DNA of 6,106 nucleotides from an uncultured Leptolyngbya sp. (lineage in GTDB: Bacteria > Cyanobacteriota > Cyanobacteriia > Phormidesmidales > Phormidesmidaceae): contig CALBPH010000692.1 of NCBI GenBank assembly GCA_937899365.1, positions 1 through 6,106 on the forward strand, in the 5' to 3' direction. Both the position numbers and the translations under genes were made by a program. This document shows, piece after piece, positions 1 through 5,189 of the stretch; position 1 is the stretch's first letter, and every line of letters begins with the position of its first letter. The notes under the pieces are model-generated. The model ran no database searches. It saw only the letters and a program-made list of their open reading frames with translations, and was not told the DNA's origin.

Positions 1-200
1 AAGGATTGGCCCAGCTAGAGCGAGCCCGAGGAGAAACAGCCGCCCTCAGAAGCCTCGCCAACGCAGCCAGACTGACCAACAAAAATCCGGCCCTGCTACA
101 GCTAAGACTTTTACAAGCCATCGAACAATCCACCGGCAATACATTTAACCTAGACATCTCGACTGACACCCCGATGAGTCCTGACGAGACTGTTGACTGA
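1..200 (+). CDS. SPFH/stomatin-like (slipin) protein, C-terminal fragment
   Basis: This is the last ~65 codons of a gene that enters from the left edge; the reading frame is open from base 3 and ends at TGA 198-200. The visible protein carries the ERARGETAALRSLANAARL segment followed by NPALLQLRLLQAIEQSTGNT. This matches the distal coiled-coil and C-terminal part of stomatin/prohibitin (SPFH, Band 7) proteins, where a Glu/Ala-rich helix is followed by a 'NPxLLQLRxLQAL..GNT' motif. Such proteins form oligomeric scaffolds on membranes. The SPFH domain and the N-terminal membrane anchor would lie outside the window. The last ~15 residues are polar and acidic, as in many family tails. The family call rests on this tail alone. 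The TTG at base 6 is an internal codon and not a start. Confidence 0.72.
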   Translation, partial: GLAQLERARGETAALRSLANAARLTNKNPALLQLRLLQAIEQSTGNTFNLDISTDTPMSPDETVD

Positions 201-218
201 GCTTAGCCCCCAAACCGC

Positions 219-250
219 CTCCAAAACGGTCAGCCTTGAGTGGAGTTTTT
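219..250 (+). terminator. Possible weak rho-independent terminator after the SPFH gene
   Basis: CTCCA (219-223) can pair with TGGAG (241-245) across a 17-nt loop and is followed directly by TTTTT (246-250). The stem is only 5 bp, so this is a weak candidate. Its position 19 nt after the stop codon and the T-run are the support. An 8-bp palindrome GGGTACCC lies just downstream at 256-263. Confidence 0.3.
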
Positions 251-322
251 CTAAGGGGTACCCACAGGGCCAGAACAATACGATAGGGTGAATGTGGCTG
301 TCCAAAATCAGGGGACATCTCC

Positions 323-1258
323 GTGAAACCTCAAGCTTTATCAGCAGTTTCCCCGCTGGTTGCTCGCAAGCCACCGGAGCGTGTTGGAGACTACGCCCAC
401 CAAGCAATCAAAACCTATACCCGCCATATTCTCAAACAGGAGAAGGGGGTACTCGCCCATCAAGATCCGGAATTTTTGCACCAGATGCGCATTGGGTTAC
501 GTCGTCTGCGGACGACCCAAACTGCCCTAGCACCTGCCATTGTCCTACCTAAGCAAGTCAATGAGCGCGCCCTAAAGCGATTGGGTAAAGTCCTGGGACG
601 TGTGCGCGACCTCGATGTGTTGCATAGCTGGCTCGCTAAATTTGTAGACCAAGTTAAGCTCAAAAAATCTGAACGAAAGGTGCTACGCAGGTTAGAGAAA
701 ACCTTGAACAAACAGCGGAAAAAGTACCTTATCCGCATGGATAACTATCTGCATAGCCAGGGTTACAAGCGTCTAGTCAAATCTATCAAACGCTGGTTAA
801 AGCAACCCCAATATAAATCATTGGCCTGTCTGCCCCTGAGGGTAGCCCTACCCGACCTGCAGCTCCCCATGATCGGACAGTTATTAATGCACCCCGGCTG
901 GCTGGTGGTCGATGATACCAACATGACAGACCTTGATCAGGTTCACGACTTACGCAAATACATCAAAGGTGTGCGCTACCAAATGGGCCTATTTAGAGAG
1001 TTTTATGGAGAGGGTTATAAAACCCAGATAAACAACTTCAAACAGCTGCAGGATTTATTGGGAGAACTACAGGAAGAAGTGGTCTTACAGACATTCTTAG
1101 TCAAAACTTTGGGAGCAACTTGGGCAAAAAAAATACCCAGTCTAGACCGATATCTACAAACCCAGCACCAGCAGCTATGGCAACAGTGGCTAATACTGCG
1201 CCAGCCTTATTTTGCCCTCAATCGACGTAATGCCCTGTATCAGCTATTTCTACAGTGA
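323..1258 (+). CDS. CHAD domain protein
   Basis: This is a 311-residue, strongly basic, helical protein with the two hallmark segments of the CHAD (conserved histidine alpha-helical domain) family. The first is H53-QMRIGLRRLRT near the N-terminus, with the following LGRVRDLDVL (91-100). The second is VHDLRKYIKGVRYQ around H208. The clustered Arg/Lys of these helices (R56, R60, R61, R63, R93, R95, K212, K215, R218) form the positive surface that binds inorganic polyphosphate in characterised CHAD proteins. No N-terminal CYTH/triphosphatase domain is fused, so this is a stand-alone CHAD protein, probably cytosolic. The start is GTG at 323, chosen because AGGGGA (310-315) lies 7 nt upstream and no useful ATG occurs before the domain. 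A polyphosphate-binding role is family knowledge; the actual partner is not visible. It could be co-directional with the SPFH gene, 122 bp upstream, but a weak terminator candidate lies between them. Confidence 0.9.
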   Translation: MKPQALSAVSPLVARKPPERVGDYAHQAIKTYTRHILKQEKGVLAHQDPEFLHQMRIGLRRLRTTQTALAPAIVLPKQVNERALKRLGKVLGRVRDLDVLHSWLAKFVDQVKLKKSERKVLRRLEKTLNKQRKKYLIRMDNYLHSQGYKRLVKSIKRWLKQPQYKSLACLPLRVALPDLQLPMIGQLLMHPGWLVVDDTNMTDLDQVHDLRKYIKGVRYQMGLFREFYGEGYKTQINNFKQLQDLLGELQEEVVLQTFLVKTLGATWAKKIPSLDRYLQTQHQQLWQQWLILRQPYFALNRRNALYQLFLQ

Positions 1259-1345
1259 GTCTTAATTGAGTGCAGCTACGATACCCTCACACAATCTTCA
1301 ACTTTGTGGGCTATCACTGGGTAAACAGCATAGTTTGGAGGGACC

Positions 1346-1525
1346 ATGAGCTACTGCCTTTGTTGCAACAGTTCTCTACTGCGCCATATTCGCCACGGTG
1401 AAGTTTATTTATATTGCCCCGACTGTCGTCAAGCAATGCCAGAGGCAGGTAGTCGCGTGGTGAACCAGGCATACGCAGTTTTGAAGGCAGCCAGGGGCGG
1501 AGCTTTGGTTTTGTTAGATAAATAG
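1346..1525 (+). CDS. Small CxxC-CxxC zinc-ribbon protein (59 aa)
   Basis: The ORF runs from ATG 1346 to TAG 1523-1525 and encodes 59 residues. It starts MSYCLCCNSSLLRHIRHGEV and continues YLYCPDCRQAMPEAG. Two knuckles are visible, C4-x-x-C7 (with an extra C6) and C24-P-D-C27, separated by 16 residues, which fits a one-zinc ribbon. I recall short proteins with this 'YCxCCxxxLLRHIR...YxxCPxCxQxMP' pattern as common in cyanobacteria, alone or in multi-domain proteins; their function is unknown to me. GGAGGG at 1337-1342 lies only 3 nt from the ATG, close but usable. The C-terminal half (residues 38-59) is a short Ala-rich helix-like tail. It follows the CHAD gene by 87 bp on the same strand. It is too small for a functional call, though a nucleic-acid or protein-interaction role is usual for such ribbons. 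Confidence 0.75.
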   Translation: MSYCLCCNSSLLRHIRHGEVYLYCPDCRQAMPEAGSRVVNQAYAVLKAARGGALVLLDK

Positions 1526-1535
1526 GCTAGTTTGG

Positions 1536-1563
1536 GCGATTAATGAACCGGCTGATTAATCGC
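1536..1563 (+). terminator. Hairpin just after the zinc-ribbon gene, possible terminator
   Basis: GCGATTAAT (1536-1544) and ATTAATCGC (1555-1563) are perfect reverse complements around a 10-nt loop that contains CCGG. The hairpin begins 11 nt after the TAG of the zinc-ribbon gene. No T-run follows, so intrinsic termination is uncertain; it could equally protect the 3' end of the mRNA. Confidence 0.4.
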
Positions 1564-1675
1564 AATATCAAGCTATCAGACCAAATCCGAATTCATTAAA
1601 CCCGATTAACAATAGACAATCCCGTAAGCACACTCTCTTGTGGATGCCCTTGAATATCGGGCACTCTCAGCCAGG

Positions 1676-1705
1676 TTTCATATCAGACCATTTCATATCA
1701 AACCA
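1676..1705. repeat. 15-bp tandem duplication next to the large palindrome
   Basis: TTTCATATCAGACCA (1676-1690) is followed without a gap by TTTCATATCAAACCA (1691-1705), 14 of 15 bases identical. The second copy runs into the left arm of the 21-bp inverted repeat, sharing its last three bases. Confidence 0.8.
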
Positions 1706-1753
1706 AGCTGTCAGGGCTTTCTCTTTTACCTGGAGAAAGCCCTGACAGCTTGG
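1703..1753. repeat. Perfect 21-bp inverted repeat (9-nt loop), possible bidirectional terminator
   Basis: The left arm at 1703-1723 (beginning CCAAGCTGTCAGGG) and the right arm at 1733-1753 are exact reverse complements over 21 bases, with the loop TTTTACCTG at 1724-1732. Transcribed from either strand it would form a very stable hairpin. It lies between converging genes, about 180 nt after the zinc-ribbon stop and 95 nt after the pentapeptide stop, which fits a shared terminator or an antisense-collision barrier. Neither side has a clean T-run; the minus-strand side continues GGTTTGATATG. Perfect arms of this length with repeats on both sides would also fit a small mobile palindromic repeat. 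Confidence 0.85.
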
Positions 1754-1776
1754 CTATTTAAGACTGGCTATTTAAG
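1751..1776. repeat. 12-bp direct repeat pair on the right of the palindrome
   Basis: TGGCTATTTAAG occurs at 1751-1762 and again at 1765-1776, separated by AC, giving a 14-bp period. The first copy overlaps the last three bases of the palindrome's right arm. This mirrors the tandem duplication on the left side, although the repeated sequences differ. Confidence 0.75.
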
Positions 1777-1807
1777 GGGGCTCGAAGGACTTCCCAAGCA
1801 ACCCCCT
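1775..1807 (-). terminator. G/C-tract hairpin downstream of the pentapeptide gene
   Basis: AGGGGG (1775-1780) pairs with CCCCCT (1802-1807) across a 21-nt loop. On the minus strand it comes about 40 nt after the pentapeptide stop codon and before the 21-bp palindrome. The minus-strand sequence just after it is TTAAATAG, only mildly T-rich. This is a weak candidate for the pentapeptide gene's terminator. Confidence 0.3.
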
Positions 1808-1847
1808 CAAATGACTGTTTGACACAACCCTCAACGGCGTAGTGGGG

Positions 1848-2381
1848 TTAATGTGCGCCCCAGCTAACCCATCGATGGGCCTCATCAGCCGAGCCATTCA
1901 TAACCGGAGCCCTCAGATGACCAAGATTAGCCCCATCATGGTCAGTATCATCTAAGCCAGTTTTATCCAAACAAGCCGCGGTCAAATTAGCATTACAGAA
2001 ATTTGCACCACTAACAATTGCCGCGGTCAAATTAGCGCCTCTCAAATCGGCTCCCTCTAAATTAGCCATTCTTAAATCAGCTTGGGTAAGGTCAGCACCC
2101 ACCAAACTAGCGCCTGAAAGATCAGCCCCAATAAAATTGGCACCCATGAGCTTAGTGCCACTGAGGTCGGCCTGGGTAAGGTCAGCATCGGTGAGATTAG
2201 AGCTGATTAAATCACTACGGCTAAAGTCCGCGCCGCTGACGTCCGCATTGCTCAAATCGCAATGGCTGAAGTCTACACCACTGAGGTGCGCCTGCTTGAG
2301 ATTAACACTGTGCAAGCTAATGCCAGAAAAATCTCGGTAGCCTTGGTTGTACTCGTGGCGTAGTTGTTGAATATTAACCAT
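1848..2381 (-). CDS. Pentapeptide-repeat protein (177 aa)
   Basis: Nearly the whole protein is an uninterrupted pentapeptide array of the A(D/N)LxG type. Central Leu/Phe residues recur every five positions from F18 to L153: 28 centres, about seven turns of a four-sided right-handed beta helix. Deviations are V48, V123 and a polar H148 near the end. The N-terminus, residues 1-17 with the short LRHEYNQGYRDFSG lead-in, resembles the cap found before many cyanobacterial arrays. The C-terminal ~20 residues (from P159) leave the repeat and are rich in Trp/His. No signal peptide is seen, so it is probably cytosolic. The start at 2381 is supported by GAGGAG on the minus strand (2387-2392), 5 nt upstream. 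The function is unknown; family members include DNA-mimicking gyrase protectors (MfpA, Qnr) and the cyanobacterial HetL, but nothing here selects one. It may share direction with hsp20 but lies 278 bp downstream of it, so it is probably transcribed separately. Confidence 0.93.
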   Translation of the reverse strand: MVNIQQLRHEYNQGYRDFSGISLHSVNLKQAHLSGVDFSHCDLSNADVSGADFSRSDLISSNLTDADLTQADLSGTKLMGANFIGADLSGASLVGADLTQADLRMANLEGADLRGANLTAAIVSGANFCNANLTAACLDKTGLDDTDHDGANLGHLRAPVMNGSADEAHRWVSWGAH

Positions 2382-2624
2382 GGTGTCTCCTCGGGTGACT
2401 TAATGTGTCAGGGGCAGGGACACAGGAGTCCCATAACCTAAAAGAAACAGGTTGGCGTTATTGGCGGCATACTGATTACAGAGAACAAATGGGCCCCATA
2501 ACATCTGTCATGGAAGATCAGCAACAGCTAAAGTTGTTACTCGCCGTTCGTCAATACTGTCTCTGACGATAGTTCTATGTTGGCCTATTTTTTTGAAACT
2601 GACACAGAGTGTTAATGGAACGCA

Positions 2625-2644
2625 ATGGGGTACCGACTACCCAT
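2625..2644 (-). terminator. Small hairpin after hsp20, weak terminator candidate
   Basis: ATGGGGTA (2625-2632) can pair with TACCCAT (2638-2644) with one bulged G and the loop CCGAC. It begins 15 nt beyond the hsp20 stop codon on the minus strand. No T-run follows. The rest of the 2382-2659 gap has only short inverted repeats, such as GGGAC/GTCCC at 2417-2432 and AACCT/AGGTT at 2435-2453, and a run of seven T at 2588-2594. I found no convincing promoter for the pentapeptide gene. Confidence 0.25.
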
Positions 2645-2659
2645 GAAGGCATTCAGCTA

Positions 2660-3127
2660 TTAGGTCGCTTGTATTTCTACAATTTTAGTAGCTGAAACCT
2701 CTGATTTGGGTAAGACTAAACGGAGGATGCCATTGTTATACTCGGCTGAGACAGCGTCTTTGAGAATATGGCTCGACAGAGGGACAACCCGCTCAAATTT
2801 GCCATATTGAAACTCAGATCGAGTCATGTTCTTCTTCTCTGTCTTAGATTCAGATTTGCGCTCACCTTTGACGACAACGGCGGCATCAGTCACCTCAATA
2901 CTCAGATCGTTAGCCGTCATGCCTGGCACTTCAAACTTCAGATGAATTTCAGTATCGGTTTCATCCATTTCAGCTGACGGGATAAAGGTAAAGCTTTCTG
3001 GATCGCCTTGAAGGCCTGGGGTGAATTGGGTAAACAACTTATCTAATTCTTTTCTCAGGACTTCCATTTCACTAAACGGTTCCCAATGTTCAATTTGTCG
3101 AAAGGGTTGCCAGCGTGTAAGCGTCAT
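2660..3127 (-). CDS. Small heat shock protein, Hsp20/alpha-crystallin family (155 aa)
   Basis: This is an ATP-independent holdase chaperone that binds unfolding proteins and forms large oligomers in the cytosol. The N-terminus MTLTRWQPFRQIEHWEPF has the Trp/Phe-rich opening of cyanobacterial Hsp20 proteins, followed by a helix EMEVLRKELDKLF. The alpha-crystallin domain spans roughly residues 49-143, with F66-EVPGM, VVVKGER (84-90) and the signature stretch AEYNNGILRLVLPK (128-141). The C-terminal V-E-I (150-152) supplies the I/V-x-I/V motif that docks between dimers. The frame extends 26 codons further upstream, but ATG 3127 is chosen because GGAGG (complement of 3136-3140) lies 8 nt before it and the conserved N-terminus begins there. 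I saw no CIRCE element upstream. It is divergent from the small-protein/UspA group that starts at 3509. Confidence 0.95.
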   Translation of the reverse strand: MTLTRWQPFRQIEHWEPFSEMEVLRKELDKLFTQFTPGLQGDPESFTFIPSAEMDETDTEIHLKFEVPGMTANDLSIEVTDAAVVVKGERKSESKTEKKNMTRSEFQYGKFERVVPLSSHILKDAVSAEYNNGILRLVLPKSEVSATKIVEIQAT

Positions 3128-3135
3128 TACCAAAG

Positions 3136-3140
3136 CCTCC
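3136..3140 (-). promoter_or_regulatory. Shine-Dalgarno sequence fixing the hsp20 start
   Basis: CCTCC on the plus strand reads GGAGG on the minus strand, 8 nt before the ATG at 3127. It selects this start over the longer upstream ATG in the same frame at 3205. Confidence 0.8.
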
Positions 3141-3250
3141 AAAACACGATTTGTTATATGGCCAAATCTATAGAGCAAAGCGCCTACAAGACACTTAAGA
3201 GACAAAAATCATCAGGCTTCACCAGACGTTGTGTAGAGCAGCTGTCTAGT

Positions 3251-3273
3251 ACTGATTTTTGGATCTGATCAGT
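3251..3273. repeat. Inverted repeat in the divergent promoter region
   Basis: ACTGAT (3251-3256) and ATCAGT (3268-3273) are exact reverse complements with an 11-nt spacer. The right part also contains the 8-bp palindrome CTGATCAG (3265-3272). It could be an operator between hsp20 and the rightward group; no regulator family can be named from it. Confidence 0.4.
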
Positions 3274-3508
3274 GCCTTTTCCATTCGCTATATACTCTTA
3301 TGATTAGCCTTTCCTTTAGCATAAAACAAAAATCTGAGGAAATTGTGGGGAGATCAGGGGGATGCATATCATCTTGCTCGGATCTTCTCCATGAACCTTT
3401 TGTTAGGGCATTACGATTAGGTAACGGACTACTTTCCTCATAACATCCCCAAACTTTTCTTTTACTCTATGAAGTGTTAGATAGTGAAAAGCTGAGGAGG
3501 GCTAAGGG

Positions 3509-3694
3509 ATGGCCACCTGGAAAACTAGCTTGACGAAATTCTGGATAGCTTTACTACGTTATCTAAATCAGCCACTGTTTGATAAAACTAGACCGACGGT
3601 TTTAGATCCATGGAAGTTTGATCGCTACAACAAAATTCAGTTTTTAGAAAACTGCTGGGAATTGAAGTATTCCTCTAAGGAAAAACATAGCTAA
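3509..3694 (+). CDS. Uncharacterised small protein (61 aa), first of a small-gene pair
   Basis: ATG 3509 is preceded by GGAGG at 3496-3500 with an 8-nt spacer, a textbook ribosome binding site, and the gene ends at TAA 3692-3694. I do not recognise the family. The N-terminal half (W4 to L24) is an amphipathic or weakly hydrophobic helix, FWIALLRYLNQPLF, not clearly long enough to span a membrane. The middle has an aromatic-rich segment, LDPWKFDRYNKIQFLENCWEL (32-52), which looks like a conserved motif because of its density of W/F/Y. The tail is basic and polar. It is 12 bp from the 55-aa gene and probably co-transcribed with it, and perhaps with the UspA gene. The strong Shine-Dalgarno sequence and the tight pair argue that it is real. 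Confidence 0.65.
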   Translation: MATWKTSLTKFWIALLRYLNQPLFDKTRPTVLDPWKFDRYNKIQFLENCWELKYSSKEKHS

Positions 3695-3706
3695 GGGAGC
3701 TTAATT

Positions 3707-3874
3707 ATGGGTACCGTACAGAGACTCTTTAATGGGGTTGGCAAGTCTATCCAGCAAGCCACCAGCTCATGGTTAGAGTCAGCTAAACGTCTGTTTACCC
3801 CAACTGACGATGACTATCCTAAAACAGGGGTACAACCGTTTGACGGAGATATTTCAGAGACAGGCAAACAATAA
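3707..3874 (+). CDS. Uncharacterised small protein (55 aa), second of the pair
   Basis: The ORF runs from ATG 3707 to TAA 3872-3874. AAGGGAG (3693-3699) lies 7 nt upstream and overlaps the stop of the preceding gene. The N-terminal half, residues 4-30 (VQRLFNGVGKSIQQATSSWL and on to RLF), is a predicted amphipathic helix with hydrophobic positions spaced i, i+3/4. It is followed by an acidic turn TPTDDDYP (31-38) and a short motif GVQPFDGD (41-48). The charge layout, basic helix then acidic tail, would suit a peripheral membrane or protein-docking peptide, but this is inference. No cysteine, signal peptide or true transmembrane segment is present. I do not recognise the family. It sits 116 bp before the UspA start. 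Confidence 0.65.
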   Translation: MGTVQRLFNGVGKSIQQATSSWLESAKRLFTPTDDDYPKTGVQPFDGDISETGKQ

Positions 3875-3978
3875 GTTCTAGGATAGCGGCTTTAGCAATT
3901 ACGTTGAGTGGCCGACTGAATCTATATTTTCTGATTCTCTATCCAAACGGACTATGGCCATTGAGCTGTTCTAATGTT

Positions 3979-3983
3979 GGAGG
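3979..3983 (+). promoter_or_regulatory. Shine-Dalgarno sequence fixing the UspA start
   Basis: GGAGG lies 7 nt before ATG 3991. It rules out the longer in-frame start at 3904, whose extra 29 residues do not resemble the UspA family. Confidence 0.8.
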
Positions 3984-3990
3984 ATATACA

Positions 3991-4521
3991 ATGTTCACTA
4001 AAATTTTGGTTGCCCTGGATCATGGTGACACCTGCAACTCGCTTTTCCAACAAGCTCTAAAACTGGCTCAATCTACAGGGGCAGACCTGTTATTACTCAG
4101 TGTTTTAACGCCAGATGGTGGGGGGAATTTACCCCTCCCTGATAATTCTGGGCTAGTATCCTTTAACCTGGGTATGCAAGAAAGTCTCTGGGATGTGTAT
4201 ATCAAAAGCCATCGCGACTATGAAATGGCGGCGATAGAAAGGCTCCGTAATTTTGTTGAGCAAGCAACGGCCTTAGGGGTGCATAGTGAGTTTAAGCAGC
4301 TCAATGGCGATATTGGACGAGCAATCTGTGGGCAGGCAAAAACCTGGTCAGCCGATTTGGTGATGGTAGGTAGTCATGGCCGTAAGGGATTGGGGGAGAT
4401 GCTGCTGGGAAGTGTTAGCAACTATGTGATGCACCATGCCCCCTGCTCTGTCTTGGTGATGCATGGTGCGGTGACAGCTGCAGCCCCTGTAAAGAGGGCT
4501 GAGGAGACAACCGTGGAGTAA
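3991..4521 (+). CDS. Universal stress protein, UspA family, ATP-binding type (176 aa)
   Basis: The protein begins MFTKILVALDHGD, the first beta strand of the UspA Rossmann-like fold with the nucleotide-contacting D10. The C-terminal half contains MVGSHGRKGLGEMLLGSVSN (125-144). This exactly fits the ATP-binding pattern G-x2-G-x9-G-(S/T), using G127, G130, G140 and S141. The final strand APCSVLVM (150-157) is also typical. A loop insertion at about residues 41-70, with GGG and Pro/Asn-rich sequence, makes the protein longer than the usual 140-150 residues, as in several cyanobacterial forms. A 19-residue polar tail follows the fold. It is cytosolic and probably dimeric. Family members bind ATP and act in stress, hypoxia or starvation responses. 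The next gene, a hydrogenase protease, starts 27 bp downstream, so the two are likely co-transcribed. Confidence 0.95.
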   Translation: MFTKILVALDHGDTCNSLFQQALKLAQSTGADLLLLSVLTPDGGGNLPLPDNSGLVSFNLGMQESLWDVYIKSHRDYEMAAIERLRNFVEQATALGVHSEFKQLNGDIGRAICGQAKTWSADLVMVGSHGRKGLGEMLLGSVSNYVMHHAPCSVLVMHGAVTAAAPVKRAEETTVE

Positions 4522-4548
4522 CCCTAGAGTAACGTGGAAGCAGGAGCT

Positions 4549-5049
4549 ATGACACACACTACCCATCGGTTTTCCTCTGACCCCACCCTCGCTTTCGTGG
4601 TGATTGGATATGGCAACCCCCATCGGGGAGATGACGCCATTGGTCAGAAAGTCGTTGCCAAACTACAGGCATTAAATCCTCCTAACCTAGAAGCTTGTTC
4701 GGTCACCTACCTGACACCAGAACTCTCCAGTAAGCTGGCCCGGGCAAATGTCGCTATCTTTGTCGATGCCTGTAAGTTAAAGCATACGGATACGGTACAG
4801 GTAAAACCCTTAAATGCTTCTGGTACTGAGACAACTGGGTCGGTGTTGCCCGCTTTTGGCCATTCTTGCAATCCCTGTTCACTGTTGGCACTCACACAGT
4901 CTGTTTCTGGGCATTTTCCTAAAGCCTGGTGGGTTGAAGTCCCAGCCCAAGATTTTACCGTTGGCCATCCTCTTTCAACGTTGGCTGAACGAGGAATTGA
5001 CCAGGCTTTAAAGGTAATTGCAGACTTAGTTGACTTGGGAACCCATTGA
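4549..5049 (+). CDS. Hydrogenase maturation protease, HybD/HoxW family (copy 1)
   Basis: This is an endopeptidase of the HybD/HoxW (M52) family, which removes the C-terminal extension of a [NiFe]-hydrogenase large subunit after nickel insertion. VVIGYGNPHRGDDAIG (17-32) is the family's N-terminal motif. D29 occupies the position of nickel-contacting Glu16 in E. coli HybD, D73 in IFVDAC that of Asp62, and H105 in FGHSCNP that of His93, so all three ligand positions hold acidic/His residues. The length, 166 residues, is normal. ATG 4549 is taken as start although AGGAG (4542-4546) is only 2 nt away; an in-frame GTG at 4534 would add five residues and cannot be excluded. It lies 27 bp after UspA. 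The sequence does not reveal which hydrogenase it serves. Confidence 0.92.
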   Translation: MTHTTHRFSSDPTLAFVVIGYGNPHRGDDAIGQKVVAKLQALNPPNLEACSVTYLTPELSSKLARANVAIFVDACKLKHTDTVQVKPLNASGTETTGSVLPAFGHSCNPCSLLALTQSVSGHFPKAWWVEVPAQDFTVGHPLSTLAERGIDQALKVIADLVDLGTH

Positions 5050-5102
5050 CCTGGAGACCCACACAAAACCTGAGACTATGTTAGCGGTCGCTTTAGGCTT
5101 GA

Positions 5103-5119
5103 CCCCAATGTTATTGGGG
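5103..5119 (+). repeat. Hairpin between the two protease genes
   Basis: CCCCAAT (5103-5109) and ATTGGGG (5113-5119) form a perfect 7-bp stem with a GTT loop, 54 nt after the first protease stop. No T-run follows, so it may be an mRNA processing or stabilising hairpin rather than a terminator. Confidence 0.5.
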
Positions 5120-5148
5120 ATGCCTCATACAATCCTCATATCTGTTAA

Positions 5149-5158
5149 CTAACGTTAG
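5149..5158. repeat. 10-bp palindrome upstream of the second protease
   Basis: CTAACGTTAG is a perfect palindrome, preceded by GTTAAC at 5144-5149, about 31 nt before the chosen start of copy 2. It could be a protein-binding site in a separate promoter, but no regulator can be assigned. Confidence 0.35.
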
Positions 5159-5189
5159 GGTGAAGCAAATCTCCTATGAGGTTGGTCCT

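Larger units (their letters stand above)
1526..1847. other. Gene-free convergent region, rich in hairpins and short repeats
   Basis: These 322 bp lie between the 3' end of the zinc-ribbon gene (+) and the 3' end of the pentapeptide gene (-). An open frame at 1640-1822 crosses the large palindrome, has no Shine-Dalgarno sequence and resembles nothing I know, so I do not call it a gene. The region holds a 9-bp hairpin (1536-1563), a 15-bp tandem duplication (1676-1705), a perfect 21-bp inverted repeat (1703-1753), a 12-bp repeat pair (1751-1776) and a C/G-rich hairpin (1775-1807). ATCAGACCA occurs at 1575-1583 and again at 1682-1690, tying the left part to the tandem repeat. Confidence 0.6.
3128..3508. 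other. Divergent intergenic region between hsp20 and the small-protein/UspA group
   Basis: These 381 bp must carry the promoters of hsp20 (leftward) and of the 61-aa gene (rightward). I could not place either with confidence. TATAAC on the minus strand (complement of 3153-3158) is a fair -10 for hsp20 but has no good -35. TATACT at 3289-3294 is a fair plus-strand -10, also without a -35. The region holds a 6-bp inverted repeat (3251-3273) and three copies of CAAAAATC (3203-3210 and 3327-3334 forward, 3254-3261 inverted). No CIRCE or FNR-type palindrome was seen. Two tiny overlapping frames at 3362-3394 and 3391-3420 are not convincing genes. Confidence 0.5.

Noticed and set aside
1640..1822. 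60-codon plus-strand open frame in the convergent region
   Set aside because: It reads through the perfect 21-bp palindrome and both flanking repeats, has no ribosome binding site, and its protein shows no recognisable pattern. It is open by chance.
2489..2566. 25-codon plus-strand frame (ATG 2489, TGA 2564) between the pentapeptide and hsp20 genes
   Set aside because: No Shine-Dalgarno sequence, very short, no recognised motif; it cannot be distinguished from chance.
3128..3205. 26-residue N-terminal extension of the Hsp20 frame
   Set aside because: A strong GGAGG precedes ATG 3127, and the conserved Hsp20 opening starts at that methionine.
3362..3420. Two mini frames (10 and 9 codons) overlapping by ATGA upstream of the 61-aa gene, resembling leader peptides
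   Set aside because: A purine-rich stretch precedes the first, but there is no run of a regulatory amino acid and no attenuator structure I can define; short frames like these are common by chance.
2629..3714. GGTACC hexamers (also at 257-262) as a possible repeated regulatory site
   Set aside because: Only three copies, in unrelated contexts, one of them in the coding start of the 55-aa gene. The surrounding bases are not shared.
3904..3990. 29-residue N-terminal extension of the UspA frame
   Set aside because: GGAGG at 3979-3983 sets the start at 3991, and the UspA fold begins exactly there; the extra residues do not fit the family.
4348..5066. Minus-strand open frames (4348-4623 and 4707-5066) antisense to UspA and protease copy 1
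   Set aside because: They are shadows of genes with strong family motifs on the plus strand and show no domain of their own.
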